From: Pseudomonadota bacterium
GTDB lineage: Bacteria > Pseudomonadota > Alphaproteobacteria > Acetobacterales > Acetobacteraceae
Length of the DNA: 34,151 nt
Assembly (NCBI GenBank): GCA_023424475.1
Contig: JAFADX010000413.1
Span: 1-34,151, forward strand
Direction of reading: 5' to 3'
Under the pieces are notes generated by a model. It ran no database searches, was not told the DNA's origin, and worked only from the letters and a program-made list of their open reading frames with translations. Below are positions 7,592 to 16,021 of this stretch, in pieces (positions within the stretch are counted from its first letter, which is position 1; every line of letters begins with the position of its first letter). The position numbers and the translations under genes were made by a program.

Positions 7592-8451
7592 CAGCGCACG
7601 CCCTCCATCCGGCCGAGCAGGCCGCGCGGGCGGACCAGCAGCACGGCGAGCATCACCGCGAAGGCGATGGCGATCTTGTAGGTGAAGCCCACATAGGGCG
7701 TGGAGACTTCCTGCGTGATGCCAAGGAGCAGCCCCGCCAGCACCGCGCCGGCCGGCGAGCCGATGCCGCCGAGGATCGCCGCGGCGAAGGCGGAGAGCAG
7801 CCCTTCCCAGCCCATCTCGGGCGAGACGATGGTCTTCACGCCGAGCATCAGCCCCGCGATCCCTGCCGCCGCGCCGGCGAGCAGCCAGAGCGCGACCATC
7901 ACGCGCAGCGGCCGGATGCCGGAGACGCGCGCGAGGTCGGGATCGTCCGCCACCGCGCGCATCTGCCGCCCGATCGAGGTCAGGTGCAGCACGCCGAAGG
8001 CCGCGGCGAGGGCGCTCGCCGCGACGGCGGCCAGCGTGAGGTCCATGGGTGGGATGCGGATGCCCATGATCTCGATCGGCCAGGCGAGCGGCACCTGGAA
8101 GACCTGCTGCTCATGGCCGAAGATCACGCCGAGCGCGGCGCGTATGACGAAGGCGACGCCGATGGATGCGACCAGCAGCGCCGCCACCGGACGCCGCGCC
8201 AGCGGGCGGAACACCAGCAGGTAGCCGAGCAGCGAAACGGCGCCCGACGCCGCCACCGCCGCCCCGCCGGCCAGCGCGAGGGAGCCGCTCGCCTGGTGGG
8301 CAAGCAGCCCCGCATAGGCGCCGGCCGTCATGGTGTCGCCCGCCGCCGCATTGGGGAAGCGGGCGATGCCGAAGACCAGCGTCACCGCCAGTGCGGCAAG
8401 GCCGACGATCAGCCCATGGACGATGCCGGCGACGACGAGCTGGCCGAACAC
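7591..8451 (-). CDS. Liv-type importer 1, permease LivH
   Basis: A 286-residue LivH-class permease with about 8 hydrophobic helices. The family motif near the N terminus reads FPNAAAGDTMTAGAYAG (32-48), corresponding to the usual NFAHG...GAY pattern. The cytoplasmic ATPase-docking loop is TSIGRQMRAVADDPDLA (158-174). It starts at ATG 8451, one base after the binding-protein stop. With LivM it should form the membrane pore of importer 1. Confidence 0.94.
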   Translation of the reverse strand: MFGQLVVAGIVHGLIVGLAALAVTLVFGIARFPNAAAGDTMTAGAYAGLLAHQASGSLALAGGAAVAASGAVSLLGYLLVFRPLARRPVAALLVASIGVAFVIRAALGVIFGHEQQVFQVPLAWPIEIMGIRIPPMDLTLAAVAASALAAAFGVLHLTSIGRQMRAVADDPDLARVSGIRPLRVMVALWLLAGAAAGIAGLMLGVKTIVSPEMGWEGLLSAFAAAILGGIGSPAGAVLAGLLLGITQEVSTPYVGFTYKIAIAFAVMLAVLLVRPRGLLGRMEGVR

Positions 8452-8452
8452 C

Positions 8453-9664
8453 TCAGATCTTCACGACGTAGCGGCGCTCGAACTGGCCGTTGTGGATGAA
8501 GAAGGCGCCGAAATCGGGCGTCACGTCGCCATGCTCGTCGAAGTCGAGCACCGAGGATGCGCCCTCGTAGTTGATCTTCTTGCCTGCGGCGAGGCCGGCC
8601 TTGCCCTCGGCGAAGGTACCGACGGCGTCGCCCGGCGGGTTGGCGACCTCGCGGATCGCGGTGTTGATCGCCGCGGTCTCGAAGGATCTCGCCTTCTCGA
8701 TGGCGAGGGCGAGGGTGTTCGCCATGTCCCAGGTCATCGCCGCATAGACGTTCGACGAACCGGGGTTGCTGGTCGCCGCCTTGTAGGCGGCGTCGTAGGC
8801 CGCGTAGGCAGGCGAGCCCTCGTTCGAGACGCTGTCAACGGCGATGATGCCCTCGGTCACCGCGGGGCCGAGGGCGCGGACGAGCTGCGGGTTCGCCGCC
8901 CAGGCCGGGATGATCCATTTCACCGGAATGCCGGCCTGGAACCATTCGCGCAGGATGATGGTGGTATCCGGCAGGTAGGAGCCGGTGACGATCACGTCCG
9001 GGCGCGTGTTCAGCACGCGCAGCAGTTCGGCGCGGTAGGAGGGCTGGTTGGGTTCGTAGACGATGTTCTCGCCGTTCCGGTTGCCCTTCGCGGCCCAGGC
9101 GCGGCGGAAGCCTTCGGTGTTGCCGATGCCGGAGGCGTTGTTGAAGGCCATGGTCGCGGGCTTCCTGAAGCCCTCGCGCACGCAGATCTCGGCGAAGGCG
9201 CGGCCGAAGCGGTCGTTGGTGGCCTGGAAGCGGTAGGAGAGGCCCTTGGCGTTGGCCGGCGACACCGAGAGGGCCGGCGCGCCCGAGGTGTTCATCAGGA
9301 TGATGCCGGCCTCGTTGGTCAGCGGCACCACGGCGAGGGAGACGCCCGAGGACCAGGTGCCGAGGATGGCGCGCACGCGGTTCACCTCGATCAGCTTCTT
9401 CGCGGCGAGCACGGCGGCCTGCGGACTGGTCTGGGTGTCCTCGGCGAAGACCTCGATGCGGCGGCCGTTGACGCCGCCGGCCGAATTGATCGCTTCGACC
9501 GCTGCCTGGATCGTGCGCTGCATGCCGCCGCCATAGGGCGCGCCGGCGCCGGTGACGGGGTTCAGCGCGCCGATGCGGAAGGTCTCGCCCTGGGCGCGGG
9601 CGACGCCCGGCAAGGTGAGCGCGCCCGCGGAGGCGGCCAGGATGGTGCGTCGGGTGGTGGTCAT
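8453..9664 (-). CDS. Liv-type importer 1, periplasmic binding protein
   Basis: A 403-residue ABC substrate-binding protein of the Leu/Ile/Val (LivK, peripla_BP_6) class. Residues 1-24 form an export signal with TRRTI followed by a hydrophobic stretch and a likely cut after ARA, resembling a Tat signal. The mature part begins with FRIGALNPVTGAGAPYGGG, the typical first strand and ligand loop of these proteins. It sits immediately upstream of its LivHMGF partners and 27 bases after the amidohydrolase gene, with GGGAG as ribosome-binding site. The ligand is unknown; nearby genes favour an amino acid, acylated amino acid or small amide. Confidence 0.93.
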   Translation of the reverse strand: MTTTRRTILAASAGALTLPGVARAQGETFRIGALNPVTGAGAPYGGGMQRTIQAAVEAINSAGGVNGRRIEVFAEDTQTSPQAAVLAAKKLIEVNRVRAILGTWSSGVSLAVVPLTNEAGIILMNTSGAPALSVSPANAKGLSYRFQATNDRFGRAFAEICVREGFRKPATMAFNNASGIGNTEGFRRAWAAKGNRNGENIVYEPNQPSYRAELLRVLNTRPDVIVTGSYLPDTTIILREWFQAGIPVKWIIPAWAANPQLVRALGPAVTEGIIAVDSVSNEGSPAYAAYDAAYKAATSNPGSSNVYAAMTWDMANTLALAIEKARSFETAAINTAIREVANPPGDAVGTFAEGKAGLAAGKKINYEGASSVLDFDEHGDVTPDFGAFFIHNGQFERRYVVKI

Positions 9665-9691
9665 CGGTGCAGTCTCCCAGTGGGGCGGCCT

Positions 9692-10930
9692 TCAGGCCGC
9701 CAGTTCATTCTTCACGAAGCGGCCGCCGAGCATGATGGCGGAGAGATGCTGGCCCTGGCGCGTCAGCAGGGAGAGATCCTTCAGCGGATCGCCCTCGACC
9801 ACGATCAGGTCGGCATGGGCACCGGGGGCGACGCAGCCGATCCTGCCTTCGGACATCAGCAGCCTGGCGGCGTTGACGGTGGTGCTGCGGATGACCTCGA
9901 TGGCGGGGAGGACCTCGCCGCGGATGACGAATTCCTCGGACTGGTGGCGATGCATCTCGCCCAGCAGGTCGGTGCCGAAGGCCATGGCGAGGCCGGCCTC
10001 GCGCATGATCTCGAGCGAGCGCAGGCCGGCGGTGCGCACGTCGTCGATCTTCGCCACGGATTCCGCCGGCAGGCCGAGCGAGGCGCCCTCATCCTTCAGC
10101 GCCTGGTAGGTGACGAGGGTCGGGCAGGCGATGGCACCCGACTTGGCCGCGAAGCGGGCGGTGTCGGCCTGGATGAGGTTGCAGTGCTCGAGGCTGCGCA
10201 CGCCGCATTCGACGGCACGATGGATCGCGCTGTCGGTATAGAGGTGGGCGGCGACGTAGGTCTCGGCGTTCTCCGCTTCCTCGACGGCGGCGAGGACCTC
10301 CTCCCGCGAGAAGCCGACGAAGGCGATCGGGTCGGTCGGCGAGGCGACGCCGCCATTCGCCATGATCTTGATGTAGTCGGCGCCGGCCTTGATCTCCTCG
10401 CGGCAGGCGCGGCGGACATCGGCGACGCCGTCCACGATGCGGCCGAGGCTGCCGAGGCGCGCGGCGAAGAAGCCGGTGCCGCGGGTGTCGTGCCGGCCGC
10501 GGAAGTCGCAATGCCCGCCGGTCTGGGACAGCGCCTTGCCGGAGATGTTCAGGCGCGGACCGTCGAAATGGCCCTCGTCGCGCGCCATGCGCAGCCCATG
10601 GGTGCAGCCGCCGAGGTCGCGCACCGTGGTGAAGCCGCGCATCAGCATGCCGTTCATGATCTTCGCGGCGCGGAAGGCGACGACGGCATCGGGCAGCATG
10701 GCATTGAGGCCGAGGTTCACCACGCCCGCGACGACGTGCACATGCGCGTCGATCAGGCCGGGCATCAGGGTGCGGCCATGCAGGTCGATGCGACGTGCGC
10801 CCATGGCTGTGATCGGCCTGTCGCTGACCTCCCTGATCGTGTCGCCTTCGACCAGGACATGGCCGGGGACGGCGCCCTCCGCCGTGCCGTCGAGGATGGC
10901 GGCGTTCTCGAACAGGATGGTCTCGGTCAT
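9692..10930 (-). CDS. Metal-dependent amidohydrolase (imidazolonepropionase-like / Xaa-Pro dipeptidase-like)
   Basis: A 412-residue cytoplasmic amidohydrolase-superfamily enzyme. The complete binuclear site is visible: HVH (H63, H65), the likely carboxylated lysine K188 in IKIMANGG, H229, H249 and D321 in FGTD. This pattern matches the cog1228 branch, whose studied members cleave Xaa-Pro or Xaa-Arg/Lys dipeptides and N-acyl derivatives; imidazolonepropionase is more distant. The start is ATG at 10930 after GAGAGAGAT, 32 bases from the GAF gene stop. It precedes the binding protein of importer 1, so it probably hydrolyses what that importer brings in. Exact substrate is unknown. Confidence 0.92.
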   Translation of the reverse strand: MTETILFENAAILDGTAEGAVPGHVLVEGDTIREVSDRPITAMGARRIDLHGRTLMPGLIDAHVHVVAGVVNLGLNAMLPDAVVAFRAAKIMNGMLMRGFTTVRDLGGCTHGLRMARDEGHFDGPRLNISGKALSQTGGHCDFRGRHDTRGTGFFAARLGSLGRIVDGVADVRRACREEIKAGADYIKIMANGGVASPTDPIAFVGFSREEVLAAVEEAENAETYVAAHLYTDSAIHRAVECGVRSLEHCNLIQADTARFAAKSGAIACPTLVTYQALKDEGASLGLPAESVAKIDDVRTAGLRSLEIMREAGLAMAFGTDLLGEMHRHQSEEFVIRGEVLPAIEVIRSTTVNAARLLMSEGRIGCVAPGAHADLIVVEGDPLKDLSLLTRQGQHLSAIMLGGRFVKNELAA

Positions 10931-10962
10931 CAGTCGGATCTCTCTCGCGGAAGGCGGGGAAA

Positions 10963-11478
10963 CTAGTCCCGCGCGGCGGCGCCTGCCAGGGTGGCGGCGC
11001 GGCGCAGCGCGCCGGGCAGCAGGCCGCCGATCACCTCGGCGGTGGCGACGTCCTGCGGGGTGAAGGCGCCCTCGGCGTCGAGGATGTTCAGCGTGCCGAC
11101 CACCTCGCCGCCCTCGCGCACCGGGACGTTGATGCAGGCGGCGCAGCCGAGGCTCGCGATCAGCTCGTGGTCGTAGAAGGCCCAGCGGATGTCGGCCATG
11201 CCGTTGCCGAGCCAGGTGCGGCCCTGCTTCAGCACCAGCTCGCCCCAGGGCGTCGCCCCCATCGCCTTGCGGCCGGTCAGCGGATAGGCGGCAGGGTCGG
11301 AGGAATGCACGCGCTCGACCTCGCCGCCCCCGGGCATGACGAAGAGGATGGTGAAGAGGCGGTGGCCGACCAGCGCGGCGTTCGCGGCCTCGGCAGCGCG
11401 GAAGACGGCGCGTGGGTCGGACTCGGCTGCGGCGGCGCGGGCGAGGGCAATCAGTTCGGGCGGCAGGTCCACGATCAT
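10963..11478 (-). CDS. Single GAF-domain protein
   Basis: A 171-residue cytoplasmic protein that is essentially one GAF domain. Helical residues 1-40 lead into the core, with INVPVREGGEVVGTLNILD at 116-134 forming the typical GAF strand pair. It has neither an output domain nor a kinase, HTH or GGDEF part. Two cysteines lie close together (C112, C115) at the edge of the pocket. They do not fit the arrangement I know for free-methionine-sulfoxide reductase, so I do not assign that activity. The start is ATG at 11478, overlapping the LivM2 stop by 4 bases. Coupling to an importer suggests a ligand-sensing or accessory role, which is inference. Confidence 0.85.
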   Translation of the reverse strand: MIVDLPPELIALARAAAAESDPRAVFRAAEAANAALVGHRLFTILFVMPGGGEVERVHSSDPAAYPLTGRKAMGATPWGELVLKQGRTWLGNGMADIRWAFYDHELIASLGCAACINVPVREGGEVVGTLNILDAEGAFTPQDVATAEVIGGLLPGALRRAATLAGAAARD

Positions 11479-12371
11479 GCGGGCGCCTTCAGGTTGAGTT
11501 CGGGAAAGAGGCCGCGCGGGCGCAGCCTGAGAAGCAGGATCAGGGCGATGCCGACCGAGGCCTCCCGCAGTGCCGCCGCCTGGACGGCGGAGACGCCGGG
11601 GAGGACCTCGGCCGCGAAGCGCGTGGCCTCGAGGAAGGCGATCAGGAGATAGGCACCGACCGCCGCGCCCGTCGGCCGGCCGTTGCCGCCCGCCGTTACG
11701 GCGAGGAAGACGTAGATGGTGATGAGCGGCTGGAAGATTTCGGGCGCGATGTAAGAGGTGTAGTGGCCGTAGAGCGCGCCCGCGAGGGCGGCGATGGCGG
11801 CGGCGATGGAGAAGGCCTCGGCCTTGAGCCGCGTGACGCGCTTGCCGGCAACGGCGGCGACGATCTGGTCCTCCCGCACCGCGCGCAGGGCGCGGCCCCA
11901 GGGGGAGGCGACCAGCCGGCGCTGGCCCAGCCAGACCAGCGCGAGGATGGCGGTGACGATGCCGAGGAAGGCGAGGTGGAAGCCTTCCCCCCAGTCGCGC
12001 GGCAGGCCGGAGGGGATGCCGGAGATGCCGTCGGTGCCGCCGGTCAGCCAGATCTCGTTCGAGGCGACGACGCGCACCGCCTCGGCGAAGCCGAGGGTGA
12101 CGATGGCGAGGTAGTCGTCCCGCAATCGCAGGGTCGAGACGCAGACGACGTAGCCCGCGGCCGCGCCGGCCAGCATGGCCGCGAGCAGCCCGAGCGGCAC
12201 CGGCGCGCCGCCCCATTTCGTCAGTGTCGCCGAGGCATAGGCGCCGATGGCGAAGAAGCCGGCGAGGCCGAGGTTCACCAGTCCCGTCACGCCCCAGGCG
12301 AGGCAGAGGCTCTGCGCCAGCAGCGCATAGATGCCGGCGACGACGAGCAGGAAGACGAGATAGGAGACCAT
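11475..12371 (-). CDS. Liv-type importer 2, permease LivM
   Basis: A 298-residue LivM-class permease of the inner membrane. It has the hallmark GVTGLVNLGLAGFFAIGAYAS (27-47), LTGGTDGISGIP (109-120), and the ATPase-docking loop SPWGRALRAVREDQ (156-169). About 8-10 hydrophobic helices are visible. It follows the LivH gene by one base and overlaps the GAF gene by 4 bases. It is the second such permease in the window and clearly diverged from that of importer 1 while keeping all family marks, so the two importers are paralogous rather than a recent duplication. Confidence 0.94.
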   Translation of the reverse strand: MVSYLVFLLVVAGIYALLAQSLCLAWGVTGLVNLGLAGFFAIGAYASATLTKWGGAPVPLGLLAAMLAGAAAGYVVCVSTLRLRDDYLAIVTLGFAEAVRVVASNEIWLTGGTDGISGIPSGLPRDWGEGFHLAFLGIVTAILALVWLGQRRLVASPWGRALRAVREDQIVAAVAGKRVTRLKAEAFSIAAAIAALAGALYGHYTSYIAPEIFQPLITIYVFLAVTAGGNGRPTGAAVGAYLLIAFLEATRFAAEVLPGVSAVQAAALREASVGIALILLLRLRPRGLFPELNLKAPA

Positions 12372-12372
12372 C

Positions 12373-13239
12373 TCAGGAGGCCCGCGCGCCGAAGAGCCCG
12401 GCCGGGCGCAGCGTCAGCACCGCGAGGATGACGACGAAGCCGACCACCAGGCGATAGGCGGGGTTGAAGGCGAGCACCGCGACCTCCTCGGCCATGCCGA
12501 TGGCGAGCGCACCGGCCACGGCGCCGGGGATCGAGCCCAGGCCGCCGAGCACGGCGGCGGCGAAGATCGACAGGAGCAGCCGGTTGCCGACCAGCGGATC
12601 GACCGAGGTGTCGAGGCCGACCAGCATGCCGCCCATGCCGGCGAGACCGGCGCCCACCAGCATCGTGACCGCGGCGACACGCGCCGGATCGACGCCGCGC
12701 AGGAGCGCGAGGTCCCGGTTGTCGGCGACCGCGCGCATCGCGCGGCCGGTGCGGCTGAAGCGCAGGAAGGCCCAGAGCAGCCCCATGGCCGCCAGCGCCA
12801 GGCCGAAATTCTGCACCTGCTGCGGGCCGACGCGGTAGGCGCCGAAACGCCAGTCCCGCAACAGCGGGAGGTCGTAGCCGCGCAGGTCGTTGCCGAAGGC
12901 GAAGCGCAGCACGTTCTCGAGCACCAGGCCCGCGGCGAGCGAGGCGATGGCCATCATCAGCGCGCTGGCGTGCTCGAGAGGCTTCACCGCGAGCCATTGG
13001 ATGAGAAGGCCCGCCGCGCCTGCCGCCGCGAAGGCGAGCGCCAGCGCGGCGATCATCGGCAGGCCGAAGGCGGTGTTGCCGATCCAGCCGGCATAGGCGC
13101 CCATCGTCGCCAGCGCACCGATGGCGAAGTTCGGGTAGTTGAGCACCGCGAAGATCGCCGTGAAGCCGAGCGCCGGCACCGCGAGGATGGTGCCGGCGAT
13201 CAGGCCGTTGATCAGCGCCTGGACGAGCGCCTCGAGCAT
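12373..13239 (-). CDS. Liv-type importer 2, permease LivH
   Basis: A 288-residue LivH-class permease with about 8 hydrophobic segments. The family motif reads NYPNFAIGALATMGAYAG (34-51), closer to the consensus than its counterpart in importer 1. The ATPase-docking loop is SRTGRAMRAVADNRDLA (162-178). The start ATG at 13239 shares one base with the binding-protein stop (TGATG type). Downstream it is one base from the LivM gene. Confidence 0.94.
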   Translation of the reverse strand: MLEALVQALINGLIAGTILAVPALGFTAIFAVLNYPNFAIGALATMGAYAGWIGNTAFGLPMIAALALAFAAAGAAGLLIQWLAVKPLEHASALMMAIASLAAGLVLENVLRFAFGNDLRGYDLPLLRDWRFGAYRVGPQQVQNFGLALAAMGLLWAFLRFSRTGRAMRAVADNRDLALLRGVDPARVAAVTMLVGAGLAGMGGMLVGLDTSVDPLVGNRLLLSIFAAAVLGGLGSIPGAVAGALAIGMAEEVAVLAFNPAYRLVVGFVVILAVLTLRPAGLFGARAS

Positions 13240-14426
13240 CAGGCGACGCGCAGCAGGGTCTGGCGGCCGCCGCGGACCTGCTCGTAGCGGAACTTGCAGT
13301 CGGTGATGTCGCCGGCATCGGTGAAGTCGCAGGGGCCGGAGGCGCCGTCGTAGTCCACCTTCCTGCCCGCCGCGATGGCGCGCAGGCCATCGAGGGCGTT
13401 GTCCACGCGCTCCCCCCCGCCCTGGCTGGCCTTGCGGATATTGTCGTGGATCGCCTGGCCGGTGCCGTCGTGCCCGACCGCCATCGCCATCAGCACCAGG
13501 TTGACCTGGTCGTAGATCTGGCAGGTGTAGGGGTCGGGGTTCTGGGTGCCGGCGATGCGCTGCACGCGCGCGAAGCCGCCGCTGCCGAGCGCCGGAGAGG
13601 GGGCGAGGGTGTAGATGCCTTCAGTCACCTCCCTGGGCATGGCGGCGATCATCTGCTGGTTCACCGAATAGGCGTAGGCCAGCAGCTTGCCGCGGAAGCC
13701 GGCGCGGAAGATGTCGCGCAGCAGCGTCGTCGTGTCGGGCGTGTAGCCGCCGAGCACGATGATGTCCGGCTGCGCGCGCATCACCTGGTCGACCTCGGTG
13801 CGGAGGGAGGGCTTGTTGGCGTCGTAGACCAGCAGCTCGACTGTGCCGCCGGCGCGCTCGACCGGGGGCTTCATGTTGGCGAGCTGGGATTGTGTGAAGG
13901 GCGTCTGCGGCGCCATGAAGTAGGCCTTCTTGGCGCCGAGCTCGACGATGTACTCGCCGAACTTGCGGCCCTGCAGCGTGGTGTTGGGCTGGGTGCGGAC
14001 CAGCCAGCCGTTGTGCGGCAGGGCGGTGATGGAATCCGCACCGGACACCGTGGTCAGGAAGGTCCTGCTCTCCCAGCACAGCGGCGCGACGGCGGTCGTC
14101 ACCGACGAAGCCCAGGTGCCCATGACGGCGGCGACGCGATCGACGTCGATCAGCTTGCGCGCGGCGCGCAGCCCGGCCTCGGGGTTGGTCTGGTCGTCCT
14201 CGCTGGTCAGCCGGACCTGGCGGCCGAGCACGCCGCCCGCGCCGTTGACCTCGTCGATCACGGCCTTGACGCAGTTCGCCATCACCGGGCCGTAGGGGCC
14301 GCCGGCGCCGGTGAGCGGCGTGAGGGTGCCGAGGGCGATCGGCGCGCCCTGGGCGCGCGCCAGCGACGGTGCGGCGAGCAGCGAGGTGCCGGCGATGAGC
14401 GCCGTGCGGCGGGTCGTGATGATCAT
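13239..14426 (-). CDS. Liv-type importer 2, periplasmic binding protein
   Basis: A 395-residue LivK-class substrate-binding protein. Residues 1-25 are an export signal with TTRRTALIAG and a likely cut after ARA, resembling a Tat signal. The mature chain starts with IALGTLTPLTGAGGPYG, the typical ligand-loop segment. The gene is placed between the two ATPase genes and the permeases, and its start overlaps the LivF stop by 4 bases (14423-14426). A binding protein is usually needed in excess and often leads its operon, so this mid-operon coupling is a little unusual. Ligand unknown. Confidence 0.92.
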   Translation of the reverse strand: MIITTRRTALIAGTSLLAAPSLARAQGAPIALGTLTPLTGAGGPYGPVMANCVKAVIDEVNGAGGVLGRQVRLTSEDDQTNPEAGLRAARKLIDVDRVAAVMGTWASSVTTAVAPLCWESRTFLTTVSGADSITALPHNGWLVRTQPNTTLQGRKFGEYIVELGAKKAYFMAPQTPFTQSQLANMKPPVERAGGTVELLVYDANKPSLRTEVDQVMRAQPDIIVLGGYTPDTTTLLRDIFRAGFRGKLLAYAYSVNQQMIAAMPREVTEGIYTLAPSPALGSGGFARVQRIAGTQNPDPYTCQIYDQVNLVLMAMAVGHDGTGQAIHDNIRKASQGGGERVDNALDGLRAIAAGRKVDYDGASGPCDFTDAGDITDCKFRYEQVRGGRQTLLRVA

Positions 14427-15181
14427 GGGGATGTCTCCCTTGCGGTCCCTGTGCCGTCCATCCTGCCCTCCCCGCGGCCGCCGAGGAACAGGCGGCGTAT
14501 GGCGGGGTCCCGCGCCAGGGCGCGGGCCGGGCCTTCATGCGCGTTGCGCCCATCCACCAGCACCAGGGCGCGGTCGGAGATCTCCATCGCCTGCAGCGCG
14601 TTCTGCTCGACCATCAGCACCGCGACGCCCGAGGCCGCGGTGGCGCGCACCACGCCGAAAAGGTCGGCTGCCGCCTGGGGGGACAGGCCGGCGGTGGGTT
14701 CGTCGAGCAGCAGCACGCGCGGCTCGCTCGTCAGCGCCTGGCCCATGGCGAGGATCTGGCGCTGGCCGCCGGACATGGTGCGCGCCAGTTGCCGGCGCCG
14801 CTCGGCGAGGAGCGGGAAGCGGTCCATCACCGCCGCCGCCTGCGCCCGCGCGCGGCGCGGGTCCAGGAAGCAGCCCATGGCGAGGTTCTCCTCGACCGTC
14901 AGCGTGCCGAAGACGTTGCGTTCCTGCGGGACCAGCACCATGCCGGCCTCGAGCACCGCGCGGGGCGAAAGGCCGGTGGCCTCGCGCCCGTCCAGCGCGA
15001 CACGGCCGCCGCGCGGGCGCAGCAGGCCGGTCAGCAGCTTCAGGACGGTGGACTTGCCGGCGCCATTGGGTCCGATGACGCAGACGAGCTCGCCGGGGGC
15101 GACGGTGAGGGAGACGCCCTTCACCACGTGGTCGGCCGCGGCATAGCCGCCGACCAGATCCTCGACGGTGAGGGCCGTCAT
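14423..15181 (-). CDS. Liv-type importer 2, ATP-binding protein LivF
   Basis: A 252-residue LivF-class ATPase. Motifs are Walker A GPNGAGKST (37-45), signature MSGGQ (136-140), Walker B VLLLDEPT (156-163) and the LivF-typical VEQN (191-194) in place of the switch His. The start overlaps the LivG stop by 4 bases (15178-15181). It pairs with the LivG-type protein to power the LivH/LivM pore of importer 2. The C-terminal 15 or so residues are extra compared with importer 1's LivF. Confidence 0.94.
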   Translation of the reverse strand: MTALTVEDLVGGYAAADHVVKGVSLTVAPGELVCVIGPNGAGKSTVLKLLTGLLRPRGGRVALDGREATGLSPRAVLEAGMVLVPQERNVFGTLTVEENLAMGCFLDPRRARAQAAAVMDRFPLLAERRRQLARTMSGGQRQILAMGQALTSEPRVLLLDEPTAGLSPQAAADLFGVVRATAASGVAVLMVEQNALQAMEISDRALVLVDGRNAHEGPARALARDPAIRRLFLGGRGEGRMDGTGTARETSP

Positions 15182-15945
15182 CGCGCGCCCCCGAGATAGG
15201 CGTCCTGCACCTCCGCATTCTCGCGGATCGCGGCGAAGGAACCCTCGGCCAGCCTTCGTCCGGCGGCCATGACGACGACGTGGTCGGAGATGCGCTCTAT
15301 CAGCGCCATGTCGTGCTCGACCAGCAGGATGGTGCGGCCCTCGGCGACGATGGCGCGCAGCAGGTCGCCGATCTCCTCGGCCAGGGTCGGGTTCACGCCG
15401 GCGGCGGGTTCGTCGAGGAGCATCAGCCGCGGCTCGGCCATCAGGGCGCGGCCGATCTCGAGCAGCTTCTTCTGTCCCCCGGACAGGGCGGTGACCTGGT
15501 TGTCGATGACGTGCGCCAGTTTCAGCCGGCGCGCGATGCCGAGTGCCTGTTCCGCCAGGGCCTGTTCGCGCCGGCGTGCCGCGGCGGTGCCGAGCAGGGC
15601 GGCGGTCCAGCTCTCGCCGGGCTGGTCCTGGCCGTAGAGCATCAGGTGCTCGAAGACCGAGAGCTTCGGGAAGCCGCGTGCGATCTGGAAGGAACGGACC
15701 ATGCCGCGGGCCGTGATCTGCTCGGGCCTGAGGCCCAGGATCTCCTCCCCTGCCAGCCGGACGCTGCCGGATCGGGGGCGGGTGAGGCCCGAGACGGCGT
15801 TGAACAGCGTCGTCTTGCCCGCGCCGTTCGGCCCGATCAGCGCGGTGATGCGCCCCGGGGCGACGGCGAAGGAGACGCCGTCCAGCGCGGCGAGGCCGCC
15901 GAAGGACAGGCGCAGCCCTTCAACCTCCATCAACCCCTGGTGCAT
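15178..15945 (-). CDS. Liv-type importer 2, ATP-binding protein LivG
   Basis: A 255-residue LivG-class ATPase. Motifs are Walker A GPNGAGKTT (38-46), signature LSGGQ (154-158), Walker B LMLLDEP (174-180) and switch H211 in EHD; the tail ends DAYLGG. The frame is open to 16068, but its first 41 residues are Arg-rich and unlike the family. ATG at 15945 is chosen; ATG at 15930 is almost as good because AGGGG lies 4 bases before it. It heads importer 2, 76 bases after the formylglutamate-hydrolase-like gene, so a separate promoter or readthrough from the operon upstream are both possible. Confidence 0.91.
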   Translation of the reverse strand: MHQGLMEVEGLRLSFGGLAALDGVSFAVAPGRITALIGPNGAGKTTLFNAVSGLTRPRSGSVRLAGEEILGLRPEQITARGMVRSFQIARGFPKLSVFEHLMLYGQDQPGESWTAALLGTAAARRREQALAEQALGIARRLKLAHVIDNQVTALSGGQKKLLEIGRALMAEPRLMLLDEPAAGVNPTLAEEIGDLLRAIVAEGRTILLVEHDMALIERISDHVVVMAAGRRLAEGSFAAIRENAEVQDAYLGGAR

Positions 15946-16021
15946 GGCCCCCGTCCGTCTGCCTTCTGCCCGAACCACGCCATGGCGACGGATTCGGGGG
16001 CGTCTGGCAAGGCCCGCGCGG

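Noticed and set aside
8330..10966. Very long plus-strand open frame (878 codons)
   Set aside because: It runs antisense to the LivH, binding-protein and amidohydrolase genes. Its product is rich in His, Gly, Asp and Ala with no recognisable domain, and G+C-rich codon bias produces such antisense frames.
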